Below the pieces are notes generated by a model. It was not told where the DNA came from and did not search any database. It was given only the letters and a program-made list of their open reading frames with translations. Of a stretch of 28,438 bases of DNA, positions 6,605 to 14,958 are shown in pieces. How positions within the stretch are numbered: the first letter of the stretch is position 1; the number at the start of each line of letters is the position of its first letter. The stretch covers positions 1 through 28,438 of the forward strand of contig JAWVFG010000010.1 of NCBI GenBank assembly GCA_033856335.1, read 5' to 3'. The stretch comes from DASUPK01 sp033856335. Lineage in GTDB: Bacteria > Actinomycetota > Thermoleophilia > Solirubrobacterales > 70-9. A program made the translations under genes and the position numbers.

Positions 6605-7300
6605 GTGCGCCCCCCGCCGCACCGGAGGCGAGAGCGTGCGCCGGTGCCGGATACACCGTCAGCTCTACGCAGGGGCGCAGCATCGGTTGAGTACGTCGCC
6701 CTCGCGGGCGTGATCGGCGCCCTTATCCTCGTGGCGATCGCCGCCCTCGTGGCCTCCCCTCCGCGCCGCGCCGACCGCGAGCTCGGCGAGATGCTCGCCC
6801 GGCGGATCGCCTGCACCCCTCGGTATCCCGTGCCGTGCGGGCGAAACCCGCTCGCCCTGGCATACGGCTTCCCCCTGGGCAAGCTCGTCCGCAGCCTGGC
6901 GCCCGCTCCGGCGGTCGAGGGCGGCGAGCTGCCGGTGGACTTCCGCTATTGCCGGCAGCCGAGCTGCGCAGCGCCGGGGTCGGATCCGGGGCTCACCTCA
7001 TCGAGAAGGCGCGTCACCGCGTTCACCTCGGTGGAGGACCTGCGTAGATCCGGCGGTGGTGTCTGCGGCCGCCGAATATGTGATCCGGTCCGGGTCACCT
7101 ACTGGCTCTACCGGCCCGGCATCGGCTGGGAGCGGATCACGCGCGGCGCGGGAGCCGCGGAGATCGCGGCGGCGTCCAGGCTCAGGCTGAGCGTCGAGGA
7201 CGACCCGGCGCTGGTCCCACTCGAGACACTCCCGGGCCGCGACCACTACGTCTTCCCGGCCGGCGACGAGCCGCCCTGGCGCTGGTCGATCCCCCGCTAG
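6605..7300 (+). CDS. Flp-type prepilin-like / TadE-like secreted protein
   Basis: About 231 aa. A basic leader precedes RRGAASVEYVALAGVIGALILVAIAAL. Cleavage after Gly24 gives a mature protein with Glu at +5 and Tyr at +6 followed by a hydrophobic helix, exactly the Flp/Tad (type IVb) prepilin pattern. The remaining ~180 residues are far larger than a Flp pilin and contain six cysteines (IACTPRYPVPC, YCRQPSC, GVCGRRIC), an even number consistent with disulfides outside the cell. It could be a minor pseudopilin or TadE/TadG-like protein assembled by a Tad system encoded elsewhere. The start is uncertain: GTG 6605 is the upstream choice, GTG 6644 is also possible, and neither has a clear ribosome site. 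Its TAG stop overlaps the stop of the convergent permease gene at CTAG. Confidence 0.75.
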   Translation: MRPPPHRRRERAPVPDTPSALRRGAASVEYVALAGVIGALILVAIAALVASPPRRADRELGEMLARRIACTPRYPVPCGRNPLALAYGFPLGKLVRSLAPAPAVEGGELPVDFRYCRQPSCAAPGSDPGLTSSRRRVTAFTSVEDLRRSGGGVCGRRICDPVRVTYWLYRPGIGWERITRGAGAAEIAAASRLRLSVEDDPALVPLETLPGRDHYVFPAGDEPPWRWSIPR

Positions 7301-8112
7301 CTCTCAGCGACATCCCGCCGCAGGAAGACGATCGCGGCTGCCGCCAAGGCCGGCAGGCCGTACAGGGCACAGACCCAGATCGAGCGCAGAATCGGAGCCC
7401 AGTCCGCCGGGGTGCGAAGCAGGCCCTGCCACGCGTTGAACTGGGTGCTGAGCAGATAGGGGTGCAGTCCGCTCAGCCCGGGGAGGATGCCCACGAGCTG
7501 AACCAGCAGGGAGAACATCAGGGTGCCGACGATCGCCGCTCCGCTGTTGCGAAAGACCGTCGACAGCAGCAGGCCCACGCAGGCGATCGCCAGGATCGGC
7601 AGCAGATAGACGAGCAGGCTGGCGCCGACGAGGCCCAGGCCCTTTGGGGCGGAGACCACGGTTCCCGAGAGCGTCGTCACCGGGTTGAAGCCGGATGCCA
7701 GGATGCCGGCGCCGAGCGCGACCCCTCCGGCGATCACGATCGCGAGCACCGCGTAGGTGATCGCCGCAAGCGCCTTGCCGGCGAAGATCTGATGCCGCTC
7801 GACGGACCGAGTCAGGATCATCTTCAGGGTCCCGTTGCGGTCCTCGGATGCGACGATGTCACCGGCCACCAGGGCCGTGATCAATGGAAACAGCCAGATC
7901 GACCCGAACAGCAGCAGGACAAGTGGGACCGCCAGCCCCGTGTCGTGGACGTAGCGCCCGAAGGCGACGTCGTTCGGGCGCCCACCACCGCTGACCAGCG
8001 CAACCACGAAGATGATCGGCACGGCCGCCGCGGCGCCGAGGCCGAGGTAGGTGCGCTTCTGAGCGCGAAGCTTGCGCAGCTCCCAGCGGTAGACGGTCAG
8101 CACCCCGGGCAT
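7297..8112 (-). CDS. ABC-2 type transporter permease
   Basis: A 271-aa integral membrane protein with about six helices: a first near GLGAAAAVPIIFVVALV, then LAVPLVLLLFGSIWLFPLITALVAGDIV, VLAIVIAGGVALGAGIL, LLVYLLPILAIACVGLLL, AIVGTLMFSLLVQLVGIL and a last near CALYGLPALAAAAIVFL. The cytoplasmic stretch ASEDRNGTLKMILTRSVER between helices is typical of ABC-2 permeases (NatB/YhaP-like) that pair with a separate ATPase. ATG 8112 overlaps the TGA of the ATPase gene (TGATG), so the two are translationally coupled; a GTG at 8115 is an alternative. Together with the ATPase and the LolA-like gene just upstream it probably exports a lipid, peptide or drug; the substrate is not identifiable. Confidence 0.9.
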   Translation of the reverse strand: MPGVLTVYRWELRKLRAQKRTYLGLGAAAAVPIIFVVALVSGGGRPNDVAFGRYVHDTGLAVPLVLLLFGSIWLFPLITALVAGDIVASEDRNGTLKMILTRSVERHQIFAGKALAAITYAVLAIVIAGGVALGAGILASGFNPVTTLSGTVVSAPKGLGLVGASLLVYLLPILAIACVGLLLSTVFRNSGAAIVGTLMFSLLVQLVGILPGLSGLHPYLLSTQFNAWQGLLRTPADWAPILRSIWVCALYGLPALAAAAIVFLRRDVAES

Positions 8113-9071
8113 CACGCCACCTTCTCGATCACCTTGGCGTCGCCGGCCGGCGCCCGTGGGCCATCGCCCTCGGTCAGCTCGAAGAAGAGGTCTTCGAGCG
8201 TCGCCTGGCGTGGCGTGAGCTCGAGGACCGGGATGTCGGACTGAGCCAGCGCGATCGACAGCCCCGCCACCGCGCTCTCGTCCGCCGCCGTGAACGTCAG
8301 TCCGATCGAGGGCGCTTCGGCGACATCATCGATGCCGGGCTGGGACAGGCAGACGTCCTTCGCCCGCTCATCGTCGCTCGTCCGCAGGCGGTAGCTGATC
8401 CCGGACCGGCTGCGCAGCTCCGCGAGGGAGCCCTCGTATGCCACCCGGCCGCTTCGAATGATCGCGACGCGATTGCAGAGCTCCTCCACCTCCATCATCT
8501 GATGGCTTGAGAGCAGGACCGTGATCCCGCGGCGGCCAAGATCGCGCACCAACTCCCGCATGTCGCGCATGCCCGCGGGATCGAGGCCGGTGGCCGGCTC
8601 GTCCAGCAGCAGAAGTCGCGGGTTCCTCAGCAGTGCCGAGGCGATACCCAGCCGCTGCTTCATCCCGTGCGAGTAGCCCTTGACCTTGTCCTTGGCGCGG
8701 TCGCGCAGCTCGACGGTCTCCAGGACCTCGTCGATTTGCTTGTCTCCGGCACCGTCGAGGGCGGCGCACAGCTCGAGATTGGCGCGACCGCTGAGGTACG
8801 GGTAAAAGGAGGGAGCCTCGACGAAGCCCGCCACCCCCCTCAGGGCGGAGACGCTCAACTGGGGATCGCGGCCGAAGAGCCGAACCGAGCCGGCGGTCGG
8901 CCGGATCAAACCGAGCATCATCCGCAGCGACGTCGTCTTGCCGGCGCCATTCGGCCCGAGGTAGCCGAACACGTCGCCGGCATTGACCGTCAGGTCGACC
9001 TCGTCGACGGCGGTTATCTCGCCGTAGCGCTTGACCAGCCCCCGGACCTCAATCGGCGGAGCCTCCGCCAT
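8112..9071 (-). CDS. ABC transporter ATP-binding protein (drug/ABC-2 export type)
   Basis: A 319-aa ATPase with Walker A GPNGAGKT at about 39-46, a signature motif in the form YSHGMKQR, and Walker B LLLLLDEP followed by ATGLDP. The H-loop region LLSSHQMMEVEEL is present. The C-terminal ~90 residues (after SGRVAYEGSLAEL) form the accessory domain found in CcmA/DrrA-like ATPases of ABC-2 exporters. It hydrolyses ATP to drive the permease encoded immediately downstream with a one-base overlap. It starts at ATG 9071, 3 bases after the stop of the LolA-like gene. Confidence 0.93.
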   Translation of the reverse strand: MAEAPPIEVRGLVKRYGEITAVDEVDLTVNAGDVFGYLGPNGAGKTTSLRMMLGLIRPTAGSVRLFGRDPQLSVSALRGVAGFVEAPSFYPYLSGRANLELCAALDGAGDKQIDEVLETVELRDRAKDKVKGYSHGMKQRLGIASALLRNPRLLLLDEPATGLDPAGMRDMRELVRDLGRRGITVLLSSHQMMEVEELCNRVAIIRSGRVAYEGSLAELRSRSGISYRLRTSDDERAKDVCLSQPGIDDVAEAPSIGLTFTAADESAVAGLSIALAQSDIPVLELTPRQATLEDLFFELTEGDGPRAPAGDAKVIEKVA

Positions 9072-9074
9072 CGA

Positions 9075-10292
9075 CTAGAGGGCCCGAGCGGCTGCCTGCG
9101 CCGTGGCCGCGGGCACAGACCCGAGCACGGTGTACTGAACGCCGTTGCGCTGGAATCGCACCGCGGTCCCCAGGGCCGTCTCGAGTTCTTGGCCCTGGGT
9201 GCCGTTGATCGACACCGTGGGAAGCGACAGCTGACCGTGGTCACCGCCGCTCGAGTTGGCCGAGCTCTGCGCCGGGTCGGCGGGCTGCTCGATCACGGCG
9301 ATCCCACCGAGGCCCTGCCCGTAGGTGACGAGGGCGCCGGCATCCTTGCCTGACTGGATCAGCCGGACTTCGCTCTGGGGCATGCCGGCCAGGGTCTGCG
9401 GGGCGTCGACCGGGAAGGAAGTTTGCTGTTGGACGGCCTGCAGGCCGGTGACCGGCGCCGTCTCGCCGTTCTTGTCGCCCCCGCCACTCGCACCGCTCGT
9501 CTGGGGGCTCAGGTCGGTGACCTGGGCTCCGGGGGGCGGGCTGATGTCGAACACGGAGGAGGGAACGTTGCCGTATGAGATGTCGGTGACGGTCAGCTCG
9601 AGCACGGGCGAGGTGTCTCCCTTGGCGTAGACCGCGACGCGCAGGGGCGTCCCGTGCACGGCGTCCCAAGCGAGCTCCGCCCCTCCGACGAGCCCACCGT
9701 TCTGCTTGGGCTCAACTCGGACCGTGTACGCGGGCTGGCCGGCCACATCGGAGGGCTGGGCGCCGCTCACGATGGCGTGATCCGCCAGTTGCGCCAGGCT
9801 GTCCTTGATCTGGGTCAGCGACGGCGGTGAGTCCGTTTGCGATGTGCCCGCTCCCGCTTGCTGATCGGCGGGCAGGGTGCCCTTGTAGACCGTGTTGGAA
9901 CCGGAGTCGTAGACCCAGGCCGTCTTGCCGTCGGAGAGCACCTGGCTGTCGCTGCTCGCGCCGTCGGAGCTGGAGTCGGCCTGGAGCTCGATCCGCAGGT
10001 GGCCGTCAGATGTGGCCCAGAGCCTCCCTGAGGCTCCGGTCAGGATCGGGTCCGCTCCCTGAACGTCGGAGCCGCTGATCAAAGTGTTGGTGAACTTGAT
10101 GCGGGCGCTGACTCCCTGGACCTGGGGAGCACTCAGGGCATCCTGAATCGCGACGGGAAGTGGCTTGGGGTCGGGCTGCGGGCCGCCGCCGGTGGCCGCC
10201 ATCGCGATCGCCGCCGCGCCGGCGACGACAACGACTACCGACACGAGCATGATCAACAGCCGACGGGTGGAGACGCTGCGAAGAAGCTTCAT
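9075..10292 (-). CDS. Secreted/membrane-anchored LolA-like protein with C-terminal DUF4367-like domain
   Basis: A 405-aa protein. Residues 1-33 are a basic stretch and hydrophobic helix (RRLLIMLVSVVVVVAGAAAIAM), a signal anchor without a lipobox Cys. Residues ~45-240 look like the LolA/LppX/RseB-type half-barrel: SGRLWATSDGHLRIEL, SDGKTAWVYDSGSNTVYKG, and later PAYTVRVEPK and GTPLRVAVYAKGD. A Gly/Asp linker (about 255-275) is followed by a second domain with TLAGMPQSEVRLIQ and ending in GTAVRFQRNGVQYTVLGSV, resembling DUF4367-like C-terminal domains. Such proteins bind lipids or sense envelope state. It sits 3 bases before the ATPase gene, suggesting it works with the ABC exporter at the outer face. 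Start ATG 10292, with TAGCCT 8 nt upstream. Domain assignment is by eye. Confidence 0.75.
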   Translation of the reverse strand: MKLLRSVSTRRLLIMLVSVVVVVAGAAAIAMAATGGGPQPDPKPLPVAIQDALSAPQVQGVSARIKFTNTLISGSDVQGADPILTGASGRLWATSDGHLRIELQADSSSDGASSDSQVLSDGKTAWVYDSGSNTVYKGTLPADQQAGAGTSQTDSPPSLTQIKDSLAQLADHAIVSGAQPSDVAGQPAYTVRVEPKQNGGLVGGAELAWDAVHGTPLRVAVYAKGDTSPVLELTVTDISYGNVPSSVFDISPPPGAQVTDLSPQTSGASGGGDKNGETAPVTGLQAVQQQTSFPVDAPQTLAGMPQSEVRLIQSGKDAGALVTYGQGLGGIAVIEQPADPAQSSANSSGGDHGQLSLPTVSINGTQGQELETALGTAVRFQRNGVQYTVLGSVPAATAQAAARAL

Positions 10293-10300
10293 CCCGATAA

Positions 10301-10306
10301 AGGCTA
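10301..10306 (-). promoter_or_regulatory. -10-like hexamer TAGCCT, possible internal promoter before the LolA-like/ABC genes
   Basis: On the minus strand TAGCCT is followed by 8 nt and ATG 10292, inside the 24-base gap after the MFS gene. It could give the last three genes of the long minus-strand run their own leaderless transcript. Confidence 0.35.
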
Positions 10307-10316
10307 CGCCGCCTCC

Positions 10317-12266
10317 CTAAAGCTCCTGTGATAGCCGGGCGATCATGGCATCGACCTGGGGATCCTCGGGCTCCCAGTCGGCGACCAGGTACTGGAGGCA
10401 CCGCTGCCGCGCGCTCATCAGGTTGCCCCGAACCTCCTGTCCAGAGGCGCTCAGGTGCGCCGGCGGATCCGAGCTGTCCACGAAGCCCCGAGTCCTGAGT
10501 TGCCCGAGCGCCTGCCGCAGGACGATGGTGTCCCCCGGGTCGCGGGCCTCCAGCGCGGTCTCGGGGATCGTCTCTCCTTCGGCGCGCCCGAGCACCCACC
10601 CTTCAGCGGGCGTCAGATCGACCCCCGCGTCGTCGATCACGCGCTCGATGAAGCGCTGCGTCCGCTCGCGGCCCACCAGGCGGCCCAGCTCCTGCGTGAT
10701 CTCGCCAAGCGAGTCCGTGTGCTGTGGCGGTGCGAACGCGTCCCCGACGTCCCGATCCTCGATCGTCTTGCGCAACGGCCGCTCCTCCAGGGTCCAGGCC
10801 AACAGGAAAGCCACCGCGACCACGGCGGCCGCGATCAGGAAGACGGTGGAGAGTGAATCGGTGAAGGAGTGCACGTAGCCGTCGTGAAGGGCCGGAGGCA
10901 GTGATGCGACCTGAGCCGGATTGACCTGACCGGAGGTGAGGCTCGAGGTGGCGGACGAACCCGCCGGCAGCTGGGAGGCAAGCTCATTGGCGAGCCGGTT
11001 GGCGAAGATCGCACCGAGGATCGCCGTTCCGAGCGAGCCGCCGATCGAGCGGAACAGCGTCGCGGACGAGGTGGCGATGCCCAGCTGTGAGTAGGGGACC
11101 GCGTTCTGGACCGCCAGCACGAGCACCTGCATCACGAAGCCGAGGCCCAGCCCGAGCACGAGCATGTACGCCGCCGCCTCGACCGACCCGGTCTGCGGAT
11201 CGAGTCCAGAGAGTAGGAAGAGCCCGACCGCGCTGATCGCCGTGCCGATGATGGGGAAGACCTTGTAGCGCCCAGTCCGTGAGATGAGCTGCCCGGAGCC
11301 GATCGAGCTCGCCAGCAGGCCGGCCATCAGCGGGACGAGCTGCAGGCCTGAGGCGGTCGGGCTGAGACCGCGGACCACCTGCTGGAAGAGAGGCAGGTAG
11401 GTGAGCGAGCCGAACAGGGCGAATCCGACCACGAAGCCCATCGCGCTCGTGACGACGAAGACTCGGTTGCGAAAGAGCTCGAGTGGGAGAACCGGCTCCG
11501 ACGCCCGGTGCTCGACGAGGACGAATCCGGCCAGAGCCAGGGCCGCGATGGCACCCAGCCCGAAGATGAAGCCGGAGTCCCAGGCGTAGGTCGTGCCGCC
11601 GAGGGTGGTGAGCAGCACCAGGGAAGCGAGGGACGTGCCGAGCAGCGCGGTGCCCAGGTAGTCGACGCGGTGCTGCTTGCGGTCGCGGACGCTGGGCAGC
11701 GCCACCGCGAGCACGATCAACGCCAGGACCCCCAGGGGGATGTTGATGTAGAAGATCCAGCGCCAGCTCGTGTGGCTCGTGAAGAAGCCGCCGATCAGCG
11801 GTCCCGCCACGCTGGCCACCCCGAAGACGGCGCCAAAGAGCCCCAGGTAGCGGCCGCGCTCGCGCGGCGAGACGACGTCCCCGACCGCGGCCTGGGCGCT
11901 GACCATCAAGCCCCCGCCGCCCAGCCCCTGGATCGCCCGGAAGGCGATCAGCTCGGTCATCCCCTGGGCTTGTCCGCAGAGCCCGGAGCCGATCAGAAAG
12001 AGGATCAGCGCTCCCTGGAGGACGACCTTGCGGCCGTACAGATCACCGAGCTTGCCGTAGAGCGGAGTGACGATCGTGATCGCGAGCAGGTAGGAGGTGA
12101 CCACCCAGGAGAGATGGTTAAGCCCGCCGAGGTCACCGACGATCGTGGGCAGCGCGGTCGAGACGATCGTCTGGTCGAGCGCGGCCAGGAGCATCGTCAG
12201 CATCAGCGCGCCGATGACGATCAGCACGCGGCGTCTCGGTGGTTCCTCCGAGCTATGCCCCTGCAT
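10317..12266 (-). CDS. DHA2-type MFS multidrug exporter with C-terminal MarR-like winged-helix domain
   Basis: A 649-aa protein. The first ~500 residues are a 14-helix drug:H+ antiporter of the EmrB/QacA group. Motif A-like GKLGDLYGRK follows helix 2, motif C-like GPLIGG lies in helix 5, and the early helix-1 motif is LDQTIVSTALPTI. After the last helix (AAAVVAVAFLLAWTLEERPL) comes a ~150-residue soluble tail. It reads LTPAEGWVLGRAEG, a helix VLRQALGQLRTRGFVD, a wing SDPPAHLSASGQEV, and a final helix pair with WEPEDPQVDAMIARLSQEL, which is a MarR-like winged-helix pattern. That domain may sense ligand or regulate transport. ATG 12266 is preferred over ATG 12281 because GGAG lies 4 nt before it. 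It overlaps the preceding gene by 14 bases. Confidence 0.88.
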   Translation of the reverse strand: MQGHSSEEPPRRRVLIVIGALMLTMLLAALDQTIVSTALPTIVGDLGGLNHLSWVVTSYLLAITIVTPLYGKLGDLYGRKVVLQGALILFLIGSGLCGQAQGMTELIAFRAIQGLGGGGLMVSAQAAVGDVVSPRERGRYLGLFGAVFGVASVAGPLIGGFFTSHTSWRWIFYINIPLGVLALIVLAVALPSVRDRKQHRVDYLGTALLGTSLASLVLLTTLGGTTYAWDSGFIFGLGAIAALALAGFVLVEHRASEPVLPLELFRNRVFVVTSAMGFVVGFALFGSLTYLPLFQQVVRGLSPTASGLQLVPLMAGLLASSIGSGQLISRTGRYKVFPIIGTAISAVGLFLLSGLDPQTGSVEAAAYMLVLGLGLGFVMQVLVLAVQNAVPYSQLGIATSSATLFRSIGGSLGTAILGAIFANRLANELASQLPAGSSATSSLTSGQVNPAQVASLPPALHDGYVHSFTDSLSTVFLIAAAVVAVAFLLAWTLEERPLRKTIEDRDVGDAFAPPQHTDSLGEITQELGRLVGRERTQRFIERVIDDAGVDLTPAEGWVLGRAEGETIPETALEARDPGDTIVLRQALGQLRTRGFVDSSDPPAHLSASGQEVRGNLMSARQRCLQYLVADWEPEDPQVDAMIARLSQEL

Positions 12267-13236
12267 GCTGCTCCGCCTCATGGCTCGCGCTTCTGAGCAG
12301 GTGGCGCCAGTCTGTGGTCCGAAAGACGACGATTAGAGCCAGCAGGCCGAGCACCACCGTCCAGGCGGCGATCGCGATCTGCTGGCCCACCGAGTAGGTC
12401 AGCACAGCGATCGGACCGGGTCCCACGAGGGTCGCGACCAGCAAAGCCTGCTGCGCTCCGGCCCCGCCCGGCGTCAGCGGCAGGATCGTGGCGACCGTCT
12501 GCACGCTCATCACCAGCATCACGTTCTGGAACGAGCCCCCGATATTGAACGCCTCGAGGAAGAACCAGAGCGCGAAGAAGCGCGCCACCCAGCCGACTCC
12601 CTGCCAGGACGCCACGGTCCGCAGATAGACCATGGGGGTGGCCAGCACGATGGCGCCCTGCTTGATGTGATTCCAGAACGCCTCGACCCGGCGCGCGAGC
12701 AGCGCGAAGGTGACGACGATCGCGATGCCCAGCACGGTCAGCGTGAAGAGCAGCAGGCTCGGATGCTCCGCCCAGAAGGCGATGTCGAAGGCCGGCAGGT
12801 TGGGCAGCTCGGGAGGCTGCGGCAGCAGGCCCTGTGTGAGGGCGTAGATGAAGACAAGGATCCCGGCGGAGGTGTCGAAGACGGAGCCGACGAAGAACGA
12901 GGAGACGACGGTCGGGTAGGTGGAGCGCCGGATCGAGCGCTTGGCGAGGAGGATCTTCGCGGCGTCTCCGATGCGCGCGGGGACGACGCTGTTCATCCCC
13001 GCCCCGACCAGCTCGGCGGCGGCGATTCGCGGGTAGGGCACTGCGCGATCCGGATACGCCGCCCGGAGCGTGTTCTGCCATGCCCGACTGCGGGCGAGCA
13101 GGTGCGCCAGGTAAAAGCCAAGTGCGATCGCCATCGCGGGCCAGGCGATCTCGGATAGCCGGTGGAAGAACTCCTGTGCGCCGTGCTGAAAGCTGTCGAA
13201 GCTGCTGCCCAGGTCGACCGCCAGTGGTGCGGTCAT
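12253..13236 (-). CDS. Lysylphosphatidylglycerol synthase TM / UPF0104 family membrane protein
   Basis: A 327-aa integral membrane protein with about eight helices. The features typical of the LPG_synthase_TM (MprF flippase-half, UPF0104/YbhN) family are visible: an early helix pair around AMAIALGFYLAHLLARSRAW, the conserved segment NSVVPARIGDAAKILLAKR (the family usually has N..PaR.Gd..r), and TILPLTPGGAGAQQALLV with the PGG(A/G)G motif. Members flip or help make lipid head-group-modified phospholipids; here the lysyl-transferase domain is absent, so a flippase-like role is more likely than synthesis. It starts at ATG 13236, overlapping the YihY gene stop as ATGA, and its own end overlaps the MFS gene, so all three are probably co-translated. 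Confidence 0.88.
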   Translation of the reverse strand: MTAPLAVDLGSSFDSFQHGAQEFFHRLSEIAWPAMAIALGFYLAHLLARSRAWQNTLRAAYPDRAVPYPRIAAAELVGAGMNSVVPARIGDAAKILLAKRSIRRSTYPTVVSSFFVGSVFDTSAGILVFIYALTQGLLPQPPELPNLPAFDIAFWAEHPSLLLFTLTVLGIAIVVTFALLARRVEAFWNHIKQGAIVLATPMVYLRTVASWQGVGWVARFFALWFFLEAFNIGGSFQNVMLVMSVQTVATILPLTPGGAGAQQALLVATLVGPGPIAVLTYSVGQQIAIAAWTVVLGLLALIVVFRTTDWRHLLRSASHEAEQHAGA

Positions 13237-14099
13237 CCGGCCTCGCCCTGGACCTGGCGGGACTCCGCGTTGAAGAGCGCGCCCAGCAGAAATGCCAGGT
13301 TCCCGAGCCAGAGCCAGATCAGCAATGAGATCAAGGCGCCGAGGGTGCCATAGGTCTTGTCATAAGAGCCGAAGTTTGCGACGTAGGCGCTAAAAGCCAG
13401 CGAAATCGCGAACCAGAGCCCCGTTCCCACGGCCGCGCCCGGAAGGACCGAGCGCAGCGAGCGATCCCCCTTCCGAGGGGTCCTTCTCGGGCCGAGCGCG
13501 TAGACGAGGGCAAAGGCTGTGAGCAGCGCGAGCGCGCCGATGGGCCAGCGCAAATAGCCGACCAGGCCCTTGATGAAGCTCGGAAAGCCCGCCGCATCGG
13601 CGATCGTGCCGAACAGTGGCCCGGCGACCACCACGGCGAGGAAGGCGATCAGCACCAGGAGCGTCACCAGGACGGTCAATCCGAGCCGAACGCCCAGGTT
13701 GGGCAGGAAGCTCCGGCCGCCCTCGGCCCGGTTGATCGCCTCGACCGATCGCATCGCCGCCCCCATGGCCCCCGAGGCCGAGTAGAGGGAGAGGACGAGC
13801 CCGACGACCAGCAGGACACCGGCGTTGCCCCGGTTGGAGAGCGCGTCGCGCAGCGCGCTGTTGATCGTGTCGACCGCGGTCCCGGGCGCGGCGTCGCGCA
13901 GCGTGTTGACGATGCTCTCGTAGGTCTGGGGGTATTGCCCGAGGAGCGCGAGCAGGGAGACCACCACCAGCAACCCCGGGAACAGGGAGAGGATGGAGTA
14001 GTAGGTGAGCGCCGCCGCTCGATCGGTGACCTGCACCTCCCCGAAGCGGCCGTAGATCGCCTTGACGACGGCGACCCACTCCTGCCTACCAGACGGCAT
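13233..14099 (-). CDS. YihY/virulence factor BrkB family membrane protein
   Basis: A 288-aa membrane protein with six predicted helices. The diagnostic N-terminal segment DRAAALTYYSILSLFPGLLVVVSLLAL (family: aAaLaYy.llSlfP) is present. Later come LYSASGAMGAAMRSVEAINRAEG and the C-terminal GSYDKTYGTLGALISLLIWLWLGNLAFLLGALFNAE (family: Yg.lgavi.lllWly.s..i.L.GAe.na). These proteins are widespread inner-membrane proteins, once named ribonuclease BN in error; their role, perhaps in lipid or envelope processes, is still unclear. It starts at ATG 14099 inside the last 14 bases of the DUF2804 gene and ends in an ATGA overlap with the next gene, so it is a middle member of the operon. Confidence 0.92.
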   Translation of the reverse strand: MPSGRQEWVAVVKAIYGRFGEVQVTDRAAALTYYSILSLFPGLLVVVSLLALLGQYPQTYESIVNTLRDAAPGTAVDTINSALRDALSNRGNAGVLLVVGLVLSLYSASGAMGAAMRSVEAINRAEGGRSFLPNLGVRLGLTVLVTLLVLIAFLAVVVAGPLFGTIADAAGFPSFIKGLVGYLRWPIGALALLTAFALVYALGPRRTPRKGDRSLRSVLPGAAVGTGLWFAISLAFSAYVANFGSYDKTYGTLGALISLLIWLWLGNLAFLLGALFNAESRQVQGEAG

Positions 14100-14958
14100 C
14101 GTGCGCCTCCATCACACCGAGAGCCGTATCGACCGGCACGCCGTTGAGCGATCCGCTGAAGGTGCCGAGGGGCGCCTCATAGTCCGAGCGGGCGAGCAAT
14201 GGGATGCCCTCGTGGTGGGAGCGCTGGGTCTCCGCCTTGAAGTTGAGGCGGGACTCGTCCTCGAAGTGGATCGTGTCCAATCCCTGGAACTGGACCGGGC
14301 CTGGCTCGGTCGGCTGTCCCGCGAGCCAGATCGTTCGCTCGCTGGAGCTGGGCGGGTCATTGATGCCGCTGACCAGGTTCCAGGCGAAGGAGCGGCCGTC
14401 GCGAGCCGTCCCCACGCCCGCCGACCACTTCCATGACGTGTAGCGGGGGTGGAATCCGGCCGAGTCGTCCTCGACGCCGAGTCCCTCGAGCCTGTTGGTC
14501 CTGCGCCCAATCCGAACCTCCCCGCTGACCGGCATGCCTGCGGCCTTTCTGGTCCAGGTGTACCCGCCCTCGCCATTTGGGCACATGCACTCGATCGGGG
14601 TCCCCTCGCCGAGCTCAAGGTCGAATTCGATGTTCCCGGAGCGAACGCGAACGGCTCTCCCACGCATCGACACCTCGGGTCGCCGCCCCGGCAGGCCGCG
14701 GCGGGTTCGCTCCCAGAGCCGCCGCCGCTCCCGATCCCATACCCCCCAGAAGGTCGTGGACACCGGGCCGACCTCGGCGCTCGCGGCGAACACCATCAGG
14801 TTCTCGGCGAAGGCACCCACCCAGCGCCAGCGCTTCCGAAATCGTCGTCCCAGGAGCAGCGGCATCGGAGCCGGAGGGACCGGCAGATTGGGGCGCTCAT
14901 CCGCCCGGCCTCGCCACGGCAGGCCGGCTACCTCCGCCTGGGTCTCCTCAGACTTCAA
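14086..14958 (-). CDS. DUF2804 family protein
   Basis: About 290 aa. The sequence LPWRGRADERPNL, RKRWRWVGAFAENLMVFAA, FWGVWDRERRRLWERTRRG, GGYTWTRKAAG, DDSAGFHPRYTSWKWSAGVG, WNLVSGINDPPSSSERT, and the ending YEAPLGTFSGSLNG then GVMEAHDAVW match what I know of DUF2804. This is a beta-rich family resembling the carotenoid-hydratase/tocopherol-cyclase (lipocalin-like) folds, of unknown activity. The start is TTG 14958, which overlaps the TGA of the haloalkane dehalogenase gene (TTGA), the same coupling style as the neighbouring genes. The longer frame to 15144 runs antisense-like through the dehalogenase gene and is not used. Its stop lies inside the YihY gene. Confidence 0.85.
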   Translation of the reverse strand: MKSEETQAEVAGLPWRGRADERPNLPVPPAPMPLLLGRRFRKRWRWVGAFAENLMVFAASAEVGPVSTTFWGVWDRERRRLWERTRRGLPGRRPEVSMRGRAVRVRSGNIEFDLELGEGTPIECMCPNGEGGYTWTRKAAGMPVSGEVRIGRRTNRLEGLGVEDDSAGFHPRYTSWKWSAGVGTARDGRSFAWNLVSGINDPPSSSERTIWLAGQPTEPGPVQFQGLDTIHFEDESRLNFKAETQRSHHEGIPLLARSDYEAPLGTFSGSLNGVPVDTALGVMEAHDAVW

